This document shows positions 1 through 8,353 of a DNA stretch of 39,786 bases, piece after piece. The notes below the pieces were generated by a model that saw only the letters and a list, made by a program, of their open reading frames with translations, was not told the origin of the DNA and searched no databases. The position numbers and the translations under genes were made by a program. This DNA comes from Planctomycetaceae bacterium (GTDB taxonomy: Bacteria > Planctomycetota > Phycisphaerae > Phycisphaerales > SM1A02). The number at the start of each line of letters is the position of its first letter. Positions within the stretch are counted from its first letter, which is position 1. The DNA lies in assembly GCA_021297815.1 (NCBI GenBank), contig JAJTGK010000012.1, positions 1 through 39,786 on the forward strand, given 5' to 3'.

Positions 1-47
1 AAGAGCGCTTCCTCGCTGGGTTCGTCGGATGACTCGTCGCTGGCCAT
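1..47 (-). CDS. 5' end of an unidentified gene (runs off the window)
   Basis: An ATG at 47 reading leftwards opens a frame that stays open to the window edge. It encodes a short acidic, Ser-rich N-terminus that begins MASDESSDEPSEEAL. The product cannot be recognised from 15 residues. The gene lies 20 bp downstream of aroDE on the same strand. A TACGAT box at 54-59 stands exactly 6 nt before the ATG, the same arrangement seen before holA and the FHA-kinase gene, so it may also have its own leaderless promoter. No Shine-Dalgarno sequence is visible. Confidence 0.5.
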   Translation of the reverse strand, partial: MASDESSDEPSEEAL

Positions 48-53
48 GCGGCG

Positions 54-59
54 ATCGTA
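54..59 (-). promoter_or_regulatory. Candidate -10 box TACGAT for a leaderless transcript
   Basis: Read on the minus strand, TACGAT is followed by CGCCGC and then the ATG at 47. The hexamer and the 6-nt spacing match those before holA and the FHA-kinase gene. There is no recognisable -35 element; upstream sequence is the 3' end of aroDE. Confidence 0.4.
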
Positions 60-67
60 CAGCGCGC

Positions 68-1678
68 CTACCAGCGGCGCAGGAAGAGTTCGGACTGCAG
101 CTCGGCCTGCCTGAGGAACATCGCCTCGCCGTCGACGCAGACCGCGCCGCGCGCGCGGGCCTCGCGCAGGAACGGCGTTTCCTTCGGCGCGTAGACGGTG
201 TCCATGACGACGGTCGCGTCGTCGAGGAACGCATCGTCGGGCATGGGCGAACCCTTCGGGTCAGGGCCGCCCTCCATGCCGAGCGGCGTGCAGTTGACGA
301 GCGCGTGGAAACACTCGCAGCGCGGCGCGTTGCAGCGGAAATGGTCGTCGTTTCCCGCGATCACGCGCGTGGTGCGGCCACCTTCGCGCGCGCGTCCGCC
401 GAGCGCCGCAGCGAGGGCCTCGGCGCGCTCGCGGCTCCTGTTGAAGACGACGACCGTCGCGCCTGCGAGCGCGAGCCCGCCCGCGACGGCGCGCGCCACG
501 CCACCCGCGCCGAACACGGCGACACGCGCGCCTGCAAGCGCGACGCCGCGCGTCGCGAGCGCCGCCGACAGCACCTCGACCGCCGCGGGCATGTCGGTGT
601 TCGTCGCGTAGAGCCGCTGCGCATCGGCCGTTCCGTGCGGATGGACGACCAGCGTGTTCGCCGCGCCAAGCCACGCGGCGTCGGCGTCGACCGTGCCACC
701 GCGCTCCGCGACGAAGCGCACGAGGTGCTCCTTGTGCGGAATCGTCACGCTCGCACCCGCGAAGTCGAGCTTCTCGTGGTCGACGAGCGCGCCGAGCGTC
801 GCCTTGAAGTGTTCCCACGCCGCAGGCACGGGAATCGGCAGATACACGCCGTCGTAGGCCTTCTCGGCGAAGCGCGCGTTGTGGAACGCGGGCGAGCGCG
901 AATGCGCCACGGGCCAGCCCACCACGCCGAACACGCGCGTCGCGGGCCCGACCGCGCCGAAGCGATAGAGGTCGCGCAGCTCGCGAATGCTCAGTTGCCC
1001 GGGCGCCGTTCCCGTGCCCTCGGCATCCGACGCGAAGGTCAGGAACCCGCCGAACTTCGGCGCAAGCACGCGGCTCATCAGCCCGAACTCGCCCATGCAG
1101 AGCGCGATCGTGGGCTTCGAGCGCATGCCGAGCAGTTCGAACGCCTCGAGGTTGTCGCGCACGCTGCGCGCCATCCACGCGAGCTTCGCGACCGACACCA
1201 GCGGGTCGTGCTGCAGCGCCTCGAACCGCTGCGTGAGGTCCGCGGGGCGGCCGTCGAAATCATGCGTGCTGCCCACGATGCGCGCAGGCTGGTCGCCCTC
1301 GCCCGCATCGTCGCGTGGCCCCGCCGCGGCAAGCATGAGGCTGCGCGCCAGGTCGCTCGAGAGCGACGCGTGCTCGACATCGACCATGCGCGGCGCGCCG
1401 GGCCCGCGCGCCACGCGCGCCAGCAGCGCGAGCCGCTCGTTCTCGGCAAGCGCGCACGATCCGCCTTCGTCCTCGCTGCGCACCGTGACGATCGCGGGAA
1501 TCGGCGCCTCGCGCACGAGCCGCATCACCGCGTCGAACGCCCCATCGCACGACGCGAGCCCGTCGCAGCGCCATTCGACGAGCCGCGCCCCGAGCACCTG
1601 CGCTCGCCGCGCGCGCTCGAGCGCCAATGGGATCTCCTCGACGGCATTCACGGCGATGGGCACACAGGCAAGCGACAT
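68..1678 (-). CDS. aroDE: Bifunctional 3-dehydroquinate dehydratase / shikimate dehydrogenase
   Basis: This 536-residue fusion would catalyse two consecutive shikimate-pathway steps: dehydroquinate to dehydroshikimate, then NADPH-dependent reduction to shikimate. Residues 1-235 are a type I (Schiff-base) dehydratase with VEWRCD (Glu35, Arg37), TVRSEDEGG (Arg67), STHDF (His139), the lysine of VAKLA (Lys165), Arg203 and APGQLS (Gln228), so the expected active-site set is present. Residues about 248-536 are shikimate dehydrogenase with VAHSRSP, VTIPHK (Lys316), AANT, ATNTD (Asp362) and the Rossmann motif VFGAGGVARAV. Type I AroD fused to AroE is known from plants and some bacteria. It starts 1 bp after the dehydrogenase stop upstream, so it is translated within the moxR operon. 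Confidence 0.95.
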   Translation of the reverse strand: MSLACVPIAVNAVEEIPLALERARRAQVLGARLVEWRCDGLASCDGAFDAVMRLVREAPIPAIVTVRSEDEGGSCALAENERLALLARVARGPGAPRMVDVEHASLSSDLARSLMLAAAGPRDDAGEGDQPARIVGSTHDFDGRPADLTQRFEALQHDPLVSVAKLAWMARSVRDNLEAFELLGMRSKPTIALCMGEFGLMSRVLAPKFGGFLTFASDAEGTGTAPGQLSIRELRDLYRFGAVGPATRVFGVVGWPVAHSRSPAFHNARFAEKAYDGVYLPIPVPAAWEHFKATLGALVDHEKLDFAGASVTIPHKEHLVRFVAERGGTVDADAAWLGAANTLVVHPHGTADAQRLYATNTDMPAAVEVLSAALATRGVALAGARVAVFGAGGVARAVAGGLALAGATVVVFNRSRERAEALAAALGGRAREGGRTTRVIAGNDDHFRCNAPRCECFHALVNCTPLGMEGGPDPKGSPMPDDAFLDDATVVMDTVYAPKETPFLREARARGAVCVDGEAMFLRQAELQSELFLRRW

Positions 1679-1679
1679 G

Positions 1680-2489
1680 TCAGCGGTCCATCACGCCCTT
1701 CGGAATCATGCGGCTCGTGACTGCATACGGCAGCACGCGGCACATGCCCGCGGCGAACTTGTTGAAGAGTCCAGGCACGACGACGGCCTTGTTGCGCTCG
1801 ACGCCTTCGAGGCCCGCGCGGCACACGGTGCGCGCGTCCTGCCATATGAAGCGCGGCAGGCGGTCCATCGTGGCGCGGTTGCCGAGCACATCGTGGAACT
1901 CGGTGTAGGTGAAGCCTGGGCAGAGCGCCGTGCAGTGCACGCCCGTGCCGAGCAGGTCGAAGCGCAGCGCACGGCTTGCGCTCGTCATCAGGCTCTTCGC
2001 GGGCGCGTACAGGCTTCCCGGCGGCTCGGGGCAGAGCGACGCGAGGCTCGACACATTGAGCACGCGGCCACGCCCGCGGCGCACCATCGCGGGAAGGAGG
2101 AGATGCGTGAGGTGCAGCCACGAGGTCGCCATCACCTGGATGAAGTCGGCGTGCGTGGCCCAGTCGTTCGAAAGGAAGCGCCCGTTGAGCGCGTAGCCCG
2201 CGTTGTTGACGAGCATCTCGATCTCGAGGTTCGACGCACGCACGGTGTCGGCGATGCGGCGCGGCGCGGCCGCGTGCGAGAGATCCTCGGCGATCACCAT
2301 CGTGCGCGCGCCGGACTTCTCGGCGAGCTCGCGCTTGAGCTCGACGAGCCTGTCCTCGCGCCGCGCCACCACGACGAGGTCGTACCCGCCGTCGGCGAGC
2401 ATGCGCGCCATCTCGCGGCCGATGCCTGCGCTCGCGCCCGTCACGAGCGCGACGGGACGCGGTTCCTGTGGCTTCGCGGCTTCGGGCAT
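1680..2489 (-). CDS. Short-chain dehydrogenase/reductase (SDR family)
   Basis: This is a 269-residue classical SDR. It has the N-terminal dinucleotide motif TGASAGIG, the NNAG motif, and the catalytic Ser-Tyr-Lys set in NVSSLAS and YAPAK, so it should be an active NAD(P)-dependent oxidoreductase. The substrate cannot be told from sequence. VVARRE after the second beta strand, with basic residues, favours NADP over NAD (inference). The gene starts 3 bp after the stop of the outer-membrane protein gene and ends 1 bp before aroDE, so it is an internal operon gene. The proline-rich C-terminal part (FTYTEFHDVLGN onwards) resembles SDRs acting on lipid-like substrates only loosely. Confidence 0.9.
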   Translation of the reverse strand: MPEAAKPQEPRPVALVTGASAGIGREMARMLADGGYDLVVVARREDRLVELKRELAEKSGARTMVIAEDLSHAAAPRRIADTVRASNLEIEMLVNNAGYALNGRFLSNDWATHADFIQVMATSWLHLTHLLLPAMVRRGRGRVLNVSSLASLCPEPPGSLYAPAKSLMTSASRALRFDLLGTGVHCTALCPGFTYTEFHDVLGNRATMDRLPRFIWQDARTVCRAGLEGVERNKAVVVPGLFNKFAAGMCRVLPYAVTSRMIPKGVMDR

Positions 2490-2492
2490 CGC

Positions 2493-3446
2493 TCAGTAGG
2501 TCCAGCTGAAGAAGACGCCTGCGAATGGCGCGGCGTCGACATCCTCGCGCGCGAGCTGGTTGCCGCCGCTGTCGTCGAGCCGCATCTCGCCCGCGAGCTG
2601 CACGCCCGCCACGAGGTCGAGGCGCGCGCCGCACTTCGCGCGCATCGTCGCGCGCAGCCAGATCGGCAGGCCCTCGTCGGTGCCCACGCCCTCCGACCGC
2701 TGCGTCGAGCCCGAATCGTCGAGTCGGAAGCGGCGGTAGGTGTAGCGGCCGCCGAACGCGAGCTCCATGTCTTCGGCGAAGGTCCAGATCGCCTCGAGCC
2801 CCGCGCCGCCCGGGAACGCCTCGGGCCCCGCGAAGTTCGACAGGCGGAACTCCTTGCATGGCCGCCAGTCGATGAGCATCTGCGGCACGACGAGCATGTC
2901 GTCCTCGATGCGCGTGATCGCCAGCACGCCCGCGCCAAGCAGGAACTCGCGCGAGAACGCGTAGCTTGCGCCCACCACGCCGCCGATGTTCGCGCTGTCG
3001 AACGCGTCGGCATCGTTCTCACCCGAGAACTCGACGATGAGCCGCGTGCTCAGGCGCCAGCGCTCGCTGAGCGTGAACCGCGCGCCCGGCGCGATCATGA
3101 CCGACTGCACCGCGTCCCACGGCTTGCCGCCCGCGGCGGACGCCAGCGCGCCGCTGCTGCTGAAGCCGTACCACGCGCCCTCCCACTTGATGGGAAGGTC
3201 CCACGAGTACGACTCGTTCGGCGAGCCCGAGATCGAGAGGCCTGCGAACGCGCGGTCGACCGAGACATCGCCGCCGCCATCCTCGAAGTCGGACGAGAAG
3301 AAGTGCGCATAGCCGCCCGAAAGCACATACTTGAGGTCGCCGAGCGCGCCCGACGCGCTCTCTGCGGGAGGCTGGGGCGCGGGCTGGTCCTGGGCGTGCG
3401 CGACGGCGGCTGCGAGCAGCGCGATGGGAAGCATGGATCGGTGCAT
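2493..3446 (-). CDS. Secreted outer-membrane beta-barrel-like protein (possibly DUF6268-like)
   Basis: This 317-residue protein has a typical signal peptide (MHRSMLPIALLAAAVAHAQ, cleavage near residue 19). The rest is dominated by alternating hydrophobic and polar short strands rich in Gly, Ser, Tyr and Trp, such as YVLSGGYAHFF and WDLPIKWEGAWYGF. It ends in FFSWTY, an aromatic C-terminus typical of outer-membrane barrels. The pattern resembles the DUF6268 barrel-like proteins common in planctomycetes, but that assignment is from memory. It lies 14 bp downstream of moxR in the same operon. Its cargo or role is unknown. Confidence 0.75.
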   Translation of the reverse strand: MHRSMLPIALLAAAVAHAQDQPAPQPPAESASGALGDLKYVLSGGYAHFFSSDFEDGGGDVSVDRAFAGLSISGSPNESYSWDLPIKWEGAWYGFSSSGALASAAGGKPWDAVQSVMIAPGARFTLSERWRLSTRLIVEFSGENDADAFDSANIGGVVGASYAFSREFLLGAGVLAITRIEDDMLVVPQMLIDWRPCKEFRLSNFAGPEAFPGGAGLEAIWTFAEDMELAFGGRYTYRRFRLDDSGSTQRSEGVGTDEGLPIWLRATMRAKCGARLDLVAGVQLAGEMRLDDSGGNQLAREDVDAAPFAGVFFSWTY

Positions 3447-3460
3447 GGGTGTTCCTGCGC

Positions 3461-4465
<1,005 letters not shown>

Positions 4466-4472
4466 GGCGCGC

Positions 4473-4478
4473 ATGGTA
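4473..4478 (-). promoter_or_regulatory. Candidate -10 box TACCAT for moxR
   Basis: On the minus strand TACCAT is followed by 7 nt (GCGCGCC) and the ATG at 4465. It closely parallels TACGAT-GCGCGC-ATG before holA. This places transcription start at or next to the start codon, implying a leaderless moxR mRNA. No clear -35 hexamer is visible. Confidence 0.4.
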
Positions 4479-4487
4479 CGGACGGCT

Positions 4488-4505
4488 GCAGCCTCGTGAG
4501 GCTGC
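4488..4505. promoter_or_regulatory. 18-bp dyad between divergent moxR and hydrolase genes
   Basis: GCAGCCTC-GT-GAGGCTGC is an 8-bp perfect inverted repeat with a 2-nt centre. It overlaps the 10-bp palindrome GGCTGCAGCC at 4484-4493. It lies between the candidate -10 boxes of the two divergent genes, where a shared operator would be expected. No family of regulator is identified. Confidence 0.35.
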
Positions 4506-4508
4506 GCC

Positions 4509-4514
4509 TACCCT
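4509..4514 (+). promoter_or_regulatory. Candidate -10 box TACCCT for the alpha/beta hydrolase gene
   Basis: TACCCT fits the TANNNT form of a -10 box and is 8 nt before the ATG at 4523, within the range of the other leaderless-type starts in the window. It is the weakest match of the set. Confidence 0.25.
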
Positions 4515-4522
4515 TCCCGACC

Positions 4523-5482
4523 ATGAACCGTTTCGTGAAGTGGACCTTGATCGGCCTTGCGGGGCTTGCGGCCACCACCGTCGCCGCGGGCGTCTGGCTC
4601 TGGAACGACCCGGCGCGCGCGTTCGCCCTCGCGATGGCCGCCGGCCACGCGAACGCAGGGGTCGTCGAGCGGTTCGTCGAGATCGACGGGCATCGCTGGC
4701 GCGTGCTCGACAGCGAGCCCGCCGCACCTGCGGGGACGCGCGCCACGCTCGTCCTCCACGGGCTCGGCACATCTGCAGAGGCGATGATGGGCATCGCGCC
4801 GATCCTGCGCGACCGTTCGCGGGTCCTCGTGCCCGACCTGCCAGGATTCGGCGAGCATGCGATGCACGGCGACGCGCCGCACGATTGGCGCCTGTACATC
4901 GAGCAGATCGAGCGCTTCCGCGTGCACGAAGGGCTGGGCACGGTCGATGTCGTGGGCACCTCGATGGGCGGCGCGTTCGCCGCGGCCTACGCCGCGACCT
5001 ACCCCGCGTCGGTGCGCCGTGTGGTGCTGCTCTCGCCCGCGGGCGTGACGGCGCCCGTGCAGAATCCGTTCATGAAGCGCGTCGCCGAGGGCGAGATTCC
5101 GCTCGACATCAAGGACGAGGCGAGCTTCGCCGAAGTGCTTCGGCTCAACTTCCCGAATCCGCCCGAGATGCCTGCGCCGATCCGCCAGGCCTTCATCGAC
5201 CGCGCGATCGAGCGTCGCGAGGCGCTGCTGCAGATCATCGAGGATCTACGGCCATTTCTCATCAACGGCGTCGAGCCGATGCTGTCGTCGGTCAAGGCTC
5301 CTGTGCTCGTCCTGTACGGTTCGCTCGACCAGCTCACCGATCCATCGATGATGGCGTCGTGGCGTCTCGGCCTTGGCAACATGGAGGGCGAGGTCTACGA
5401 CGGCGCAGGCCATGTGCTGCTCTACGACAAGCCGGCGCAGGTTGCGGAGCGAATGAGGCGGTTCCTCGGTACGGAAAGGTGA
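4523..5482 (+). CDS. Membrane-anchored alpha/beta hydrolase
   Basis: This 319-residue alpha/beta-fold hydrolase has an N-terminal hydrophobic segment (about residues 7-28), so it is likely exported or anchored in the inner membrane. The catalytic triad is visible: Ser147 in GTSMGG, Asp269 in YGSLDQ and His297 in GAGHVLLYDKP; VLHGLG near residue 78 supplies the oxyanion region. The core resembles lipase or carboxyl-ester hydrolases of the BioH/MhpC type, but the substrate is unknown. The start is fixed by the hydrophobic N-terminus; the frame also extends upstream antisense to moxR, which is a coding shadow. It stands alone and is convergent with the DUF72 gene across a repeat-filled gap. Confidence 0.9.
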   Translation: MNRFVKWTLIGLAGLAATTVAAGVWLWNDPARAFALAMAAGHANAGVVERFVEIDGHRWRVLDSEPAAPAGTRATLVLHGLGTSAEAMMGIAPILRDRSRVLVPDLPGFGEHAMHGDAPHDWRLYIEQIERFRVHEGLGTVDVVGTSMGGAFAAAYAATYPASVRRVVLLSPAGVTAPVQNPFMKRVAEGEIPLDIKDEASFAEVLRLNFPNPPEMPAPIRQAFIDRAIERREALLQIIEDLRPFLINGVEPMLSSVKAPVLVLYGSLDQLTDPSMMASWRLGLGNMEGEVYDGAGHVLLYDKPAQVAERMRRFLGTER

Positions 5483-5498
5483 GCGGGGGGCGCCGCTC
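5481..5498 (+). terminator. Weak hairpin at the end of the hydrolase gene
   Basis: GAGCGG-GGGGCG-CCGCTC is a perfect 6-bp stem that overlaps the stop codon. It is followed by CTCCCCC rather than a T-run, so it is at best a weak or factor-assisted terminator. Confidence 0.2.
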
Positions 5499-5510
5499 CT
5501 CCCCCGAACG

Positions 5511-5564
5511 GTGCACGGCACGTGCCAGGCAGTGCCAGGCACTGCACGGCACGTGCCAGGCACC
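5511..5564. repeat. 54-bp GTGCC/GGCAC repeat array, copy 1
   Basis: This is a string of five 10-11-nt units of the form GTGCMMGGCA(C). It is highly self-complementary and contains the palindrome GGCACGTGCC twice (ACGT at 5520 and 5551). Copy 2 at 5664-5717 is identical except for one base at the eleventh position. The left flank CCCCGAACG resembles the left flanks of the arrays at 32809 and 39658. It sits in the convergent gap between the hydrolase and DUF72 genes. Confidence 0.95.
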
Positions 5565-5663
5565 ACGGTTCCGCGGCGTCGACGCGCTTCCGTGAGTTCC
5601 GATGGGAGCCGTTTTTCCGAGCGAATCGACGGCTCGCGAGGTGCCGCGCTGGTTCGGGCGGCC
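5565..5663. other. 99-bp variable core between repeat arrays 1 and 2
   Basis: This non-repetitive stretch separates two nearly identical arrays in direct orientation. An 87-bp stretch plays the same part at 32863-32949, but the two cores share no convincing long match by eye. No credible gene is seen in it. Confidence 0.5.
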
Positions 5664-5717
5664 GTGCACGGCAGGTGCCAGGCAGTGCCAGGCACTGCAC
5701 GGCACGTGCCAGGCACC
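5664..5717. repeat. 54-bp GTGCC/GGCAC repeat array, copy 2
   Basis: It differs from copy 1 by a single C-to-G change, which removes the first of the two GGCACGTGCC palindromes; the second (ACGT at 5704) remains. It lies just beyond the 3' end of the DUF72 gene and could fold into strong hairpins in transcripts from either side. Confidence 0.95.
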
Positions 5718-5748
5718 AGCTGGGCGCGGGCGCACGCGTCGCGGCCCG

Positions 5749-6741
5749 CTACCCCTCCGCGATCCTCCGCGCGAGCCGTTCCACCGACAGCGGGCTCGAG
5801 CCCTCGGCCTTGTTGTTCACCACCACCCACACGCCGAGACCCGCCGCGATCGCGCCCCTTGCCAGCCGCGCCAGCGCGTCGCGGCTATCGTCGTCGGGCT
5901 CGACCAGCCGGTCGAACGGCGCGTAGAGGTCCTTCGCCTCCTCGTAGCGGTGGTTTCCACGCAGCATCCAGCGCATCACCAGCGGTTTGCTCGGATCGAG
6001 CGCCAGTTCGCGCGACTGGATCTCTGGTGCAGGCATCGTCGGGTGCACCGTGAGGCACGGGGCGACGCCTTGTTCGGCGAGCATCTCGCCGAGTTCGGGG
6101 CCGACCAGTTCCGACGCGCGCAACTCGACCGCGTACAGCGGTCCTTGCGGCAGCTCCGCGAAGAAGCGTCGGAGATCCGCGATGAACTCGCGTCGCGCGC
6201 GCTCGCCTGCGAAACGCATCGGGCTGAACTGGAACAGGAGCGGGCCCGCCTTGTCGCCGAGGCCTTCGATCGCGGGTGCGATGCACTCGTCGACCGCCAC
6301 GCGCGCGTCGAGAAACGGCGTGGTTTTGGTACCGGCGTGATGGGCCTCGCGTTCGAGCAAGCCGCGCCACAACTTGACGAGGAAGCGGAACCCCTCGGGA
6401 ACCTGCTGCGCGAGCCGTTCAAACTCCGCGCGCGGCGCGGGTCGGTAGTAGGTCTTGTCGAGCCCGACCGTTCGGAAGAGCGGGTGCCTCGCGTAGTGCG
6501 AAAGTCCGTCGCGGGCGAGCGTCGACTCGCTTGCGGGCGCGCTGTAGACGAGGCCAGCCCAGCCAGGGAAGCTCCAGCTCGAAGTGCCGAGCCGAACCGT
6601 TGCAGGCAGCGCGGTCGCGAGCGACCGGATCTCCGCGGTCGGCTCCGCAGGTGCAAGCGCCATGCGCCCGCGCGTGGGCCCCAAATTTGTGCGCGGAAGC
6701 CATGTCGCGTCGAACAATGTGGGATCATCCGACTCCAGCAT
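5749..6741 (-). CDS. DUF72 (YecE-like) TIM-barrel protein
   Basis: This 330-residue protein matches the DUF72 family: VRLGTSSWSFPGWAGLVY near residues 49-66, then LDKTYYRPAP, VPEGFRFLVKLWRGL, PLLFQFSPM, YAVELRA, and a C-terminal VWVVVNNKAEGSSPLSV. The family adopts a TIM-barrel-like fold and its biochemical activity is not established. The N-terminal 45 residues (MLESDDPTLFDATWLPRTN onwards) precede the usual family start and may be a variable extension. It is monocistronic, convergent with the hydrolase gene and divergent from the 417-residue protein gene. Confidence 0.9.
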   Translation of the reverse strand: MLESDDPTLFDATWLPRTNLGPTRGRMALAPAEPTAEIRSLATALPATVRLGTSSWSFPGWAGLVYSAPASESTLARDGLSHYARHPLFRTVGLDKTYYRPAPRAEFERLAQQVPEGFRFLVKLWRGLLEREAHHAGTKTTPFLDARVAVDECIAPAIEGLGDKAGPLLFQFSPMRFAGERARREFIADLRRFFAELPQGPLYAVELRASELVGPELGEMLAEQGVAPCLTVHPTMPAPEIQSRELALDPSKPLVMRWMLRGNHRYEEAKDLYAPFDRLVEPDDDSRDALARLARGAIAAGLGVWVVVNNKAEGSSPLSVERLARRIAEG

Positions 6742-6746
6742 TCAGG

Positions 6747-6760
6747 AGATTGTCCAATCT
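6747..6760. promoter_or_regulatory. 14-bp dyad and -10-like box at the DUF72 start
   Basis: AGATTG-TC-CAATCT is a perfect 6-bp inverted repeat ending 6 nt upstream of the DUF72 start codon. On the minus strand it includes GACAAT (6749-6754), 7 nt before the ATG, which fits a leaderless -10 position. It could be an operator overlapping the promoter. Confidence 0.35.
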
Positions 6761-6974
6761 TGATCGCAGAGTGGGACCCGCTCACTGCCCCAATGCGAAC
6801 AACGAGGTCCGCAAAAACCACGCATGGTGAACAGGGAGAGCGTCTTTCTTCTTATCCATCTCCAGAGACGATTCCGCGCAATCTTTGCATCACGAGGCTC
6901 GACGAATTGAGCGAAGTGCGGCAGTACACCGCCGCCGCTCGTCGTATGGCGCGTATACAGCCGCCTTCTGTTAG

Positions 6975-6988
6975 GTCGTGAAAACGAC
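6975..6988 (+). promoter_or_regulatory. GAAA-tetraloop hairpin upstream of the 417-residue protein gene
   Basis: GTCGT-GAAA-ACGAC is a 5-bp stem closed by a GNRA-type tetraloop and can be extended by G-U, A-U and U-G pairs. It lies 29 nt before the ATG at 7018. The surrounding 276-bp gap (6742-7017) is noticeably less GC-rich than the coding regions and otherwise shows no gene, tRNA or clear riboswitch. Confidence 0.3.
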
Positions 6989-7005
6989 TTGTTTGCGATC
7001 CAAAA

Positions 7006-7011
7006 TCCGAT
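7006..7011 (+). promoter_or_regulatory. Candidate -10 box TCCGAT before the 417-residue protein gene
   Basis: TCCGAT lies exactly 6 nt before the ATG at 7018 and differs by one base from the TACGAT boxes before holA and the FHA-kinase gene. There is no Shine-Dalgarno sequence, so a leaderless start is plausible; in that case the hairpin at 6975 would be upstream DNA, not leader RNA. Confidence 0.3.
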
Positions 7012-7017
7012 TCACCC

Positions 7018-8271
7018 ATGCAGCTTGCAGATCATCACTCGAAGACGAGCCTCGCGGAGGTGCTTGAAGCGGCCGACGCCCTTCGCGCCGCGATGCGTTC
7101 CGCCATCGCGCCGCTCGTGCGCTCCGACGACGGCGCGCGCGCCTGCGCCCGCACGCTCGGCCTCGACAAGTCGCTCGGGTGGAAGATCCATCAGATCGCG
7201 TTCTGCACGGAGTCGGTGGACGCGCTGTCGGCGATGCCGGGCAGCCGCGGCTGGGAGATCGCGCTGCAGGGCCTCGCGACGGCGGGCGCCGACGCAGAGG
7301 CCGTCGCACGCGTCCGCACGGCGCACCTGTCGTTCGAGCGCGCGCTCCTCGACGGACGCATCGACCGCAAGACGCTGGCTGGCATGGTCGCGGCGCTCGC
7401 CGACAACGACTCGGGACGGCGGCAGATCCTCCGCATGCGCAAGTCGGCCACCGAGTCGAGCGCGCTGCTCTACGGGGCGCACATGGTGGCGCGCATCGGC
7501 GCGTACCTCGTGATGCCCTCGCGTTCGAAGCCAGGGTTCGTCGATCTCGCGGCGCTCACGATCCTCGAGGGCATCGAGCGCCGCCGCCCAGGAAACCCCT
7601 GGCCGATCTACACCCCGATGTTCCGTCACCCGACGGGCAGCCTTGCGATGCAGCTCGCCACGGAACTCGCGCTCGACGCCGACGACAAGGGCGGATTCGG
7701 TTCGCTTGTCCGAAGCCTGTCGTCGCCCGACCTCGGGCGCGACGAGATCGCACCGAGCGCGATCCCAGGCTCCCGCGCGATCACCTTCCTCTCGCGCTCC
7801 GTGAACCGCGGCTCGCCGCTCAGGCTTGCATTCGCCGAGTCGATGCCCGCTGCGGGCAGCGCCTACGCGACGCCAGGCGACGAAGAGCTCTACATGGGTC
7901 TGCCACCCGGCACGCCGTGCGACATGGCGGTGTTCGATGTGCTCATCCACCGCGATGTTCCGCGTGGCAGCGATCTCGACTCACGCTACTCGCTGCGCCA
8001 GATCAGCTCGAACTCGAGCCCCGACGAGGTCAGCGCCGCGATGCACGAGCACAGCGAGCTTCCCGTCGACGCCGAGATCACGCGGCCCGATTCGCTGCGC
8101 CTCGCAGGCATGCTCTCGTCGGCGAACTCCGCCTACGAAGCGCTCGTCGGCCGCGCCACGCAGGCGTTCGGATACCGCGCATCCGACTTCGAGATCTTCC
8201 GCACCGCCGTCGAGTATCCGCCCGTCCCGGGCATGCTGATCGCCTCGTGGCGGCTGGCGCCTGCGCGCTGA
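7018..8271 (+). CDS. Unrecognised 417-residue protein with possible N-terminal HTH
   Basis: I do not recognise this family. There is no signal peptide or membrane segment, so it should be cytoplasmic. Residues about 42-62 (ACARTLGLDKSLGWKIHQIA) have the spacing of a helix-turn-helix, with a small residue, a turn at GLDKS and a recognition-helix-like LGWKI. The remainder is mixed alpha/beta, with an aromatic and proline-rich stretch (RRRPGNPWPIYTPMFRHP) and a conserved-looking DMAVFDVLIHRDVP. A DNA-binding regulator with a ligand-sensing domain is one reading, but it is inference. It is monocistronic, ends in a strong shared terminator, and has codon use like its neighbours. Confidence 0.85.
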   Translation: MQLADHHSKTSLAEVLEAADALRAAMRSAIAPLVRSDDGARACARTLGLDKSLGWKIHQIAFCTESVDALSAMPGSRGWEIALQGLATAGADAEAVARVRTAHLSFERALLDGRIDRKTLAGMVAALADNDSGRRQILRMRKSATESSALLYGAHMVARIGAYLVMPSRSKPGFVDLAALTILEGIERRRPGNPWPIYTPMFRHPTGSLAMQLATELALDADDKGGFGSLVRSLSSPDLGRDEIAPSAIPGSRAITFLSRSVNRGSPLRLAFAESMPAAGSAYATPGDEELYMGLPPGTPCDMAVFDVLIHRDVPRGSDLDSRYSLRQISSNSSPDEVSAAMHEHSELPVDAEITRPDSLRLAGMLSSANSAYEALVGRATQAFGYRASDFEIFRTAVEYPPVPGMLIASWRLAPAR

Positions 8272-8297
8272 ACCGGTTCGCGCTACGCCTGGAATGC

Positions 8298-8327
8298 AAG
8301 CGGACCCCGCGATCGCGGGGTCCGCTT
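8298..8327. terminator. Bidirectional intrinsic terminator between the 417-residue protein gene and clpP
   Basis: A perfect 30-bp palindrome (arms AAGCGGACCCCGCGA / TCGCGGGGTCCGCTT) lies between two convergent genes. It is followed by TTTTCTT on the plus strand and by an A/T-containing run on the other, so it can terminate both transcripts. Confidence 0.85.
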
Positions 8328-8353
8328 TTCTTCGTTCATGCGCTGCGCGGCGA

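Noticed and set aside
5511-5717. CRISPR array
   Set aside because: The repeats are built of 10-11-nt units with only one core per pair, cores are 87-99 bp, and no cas gene is present.
5511-5830. Small protein-coding frames through the repeat arrays (several overlapping frames on both strands)
   Set aside because: They encode only repeats of the palindromic unit, open in several frames at once because the repeat lacks stop codons.
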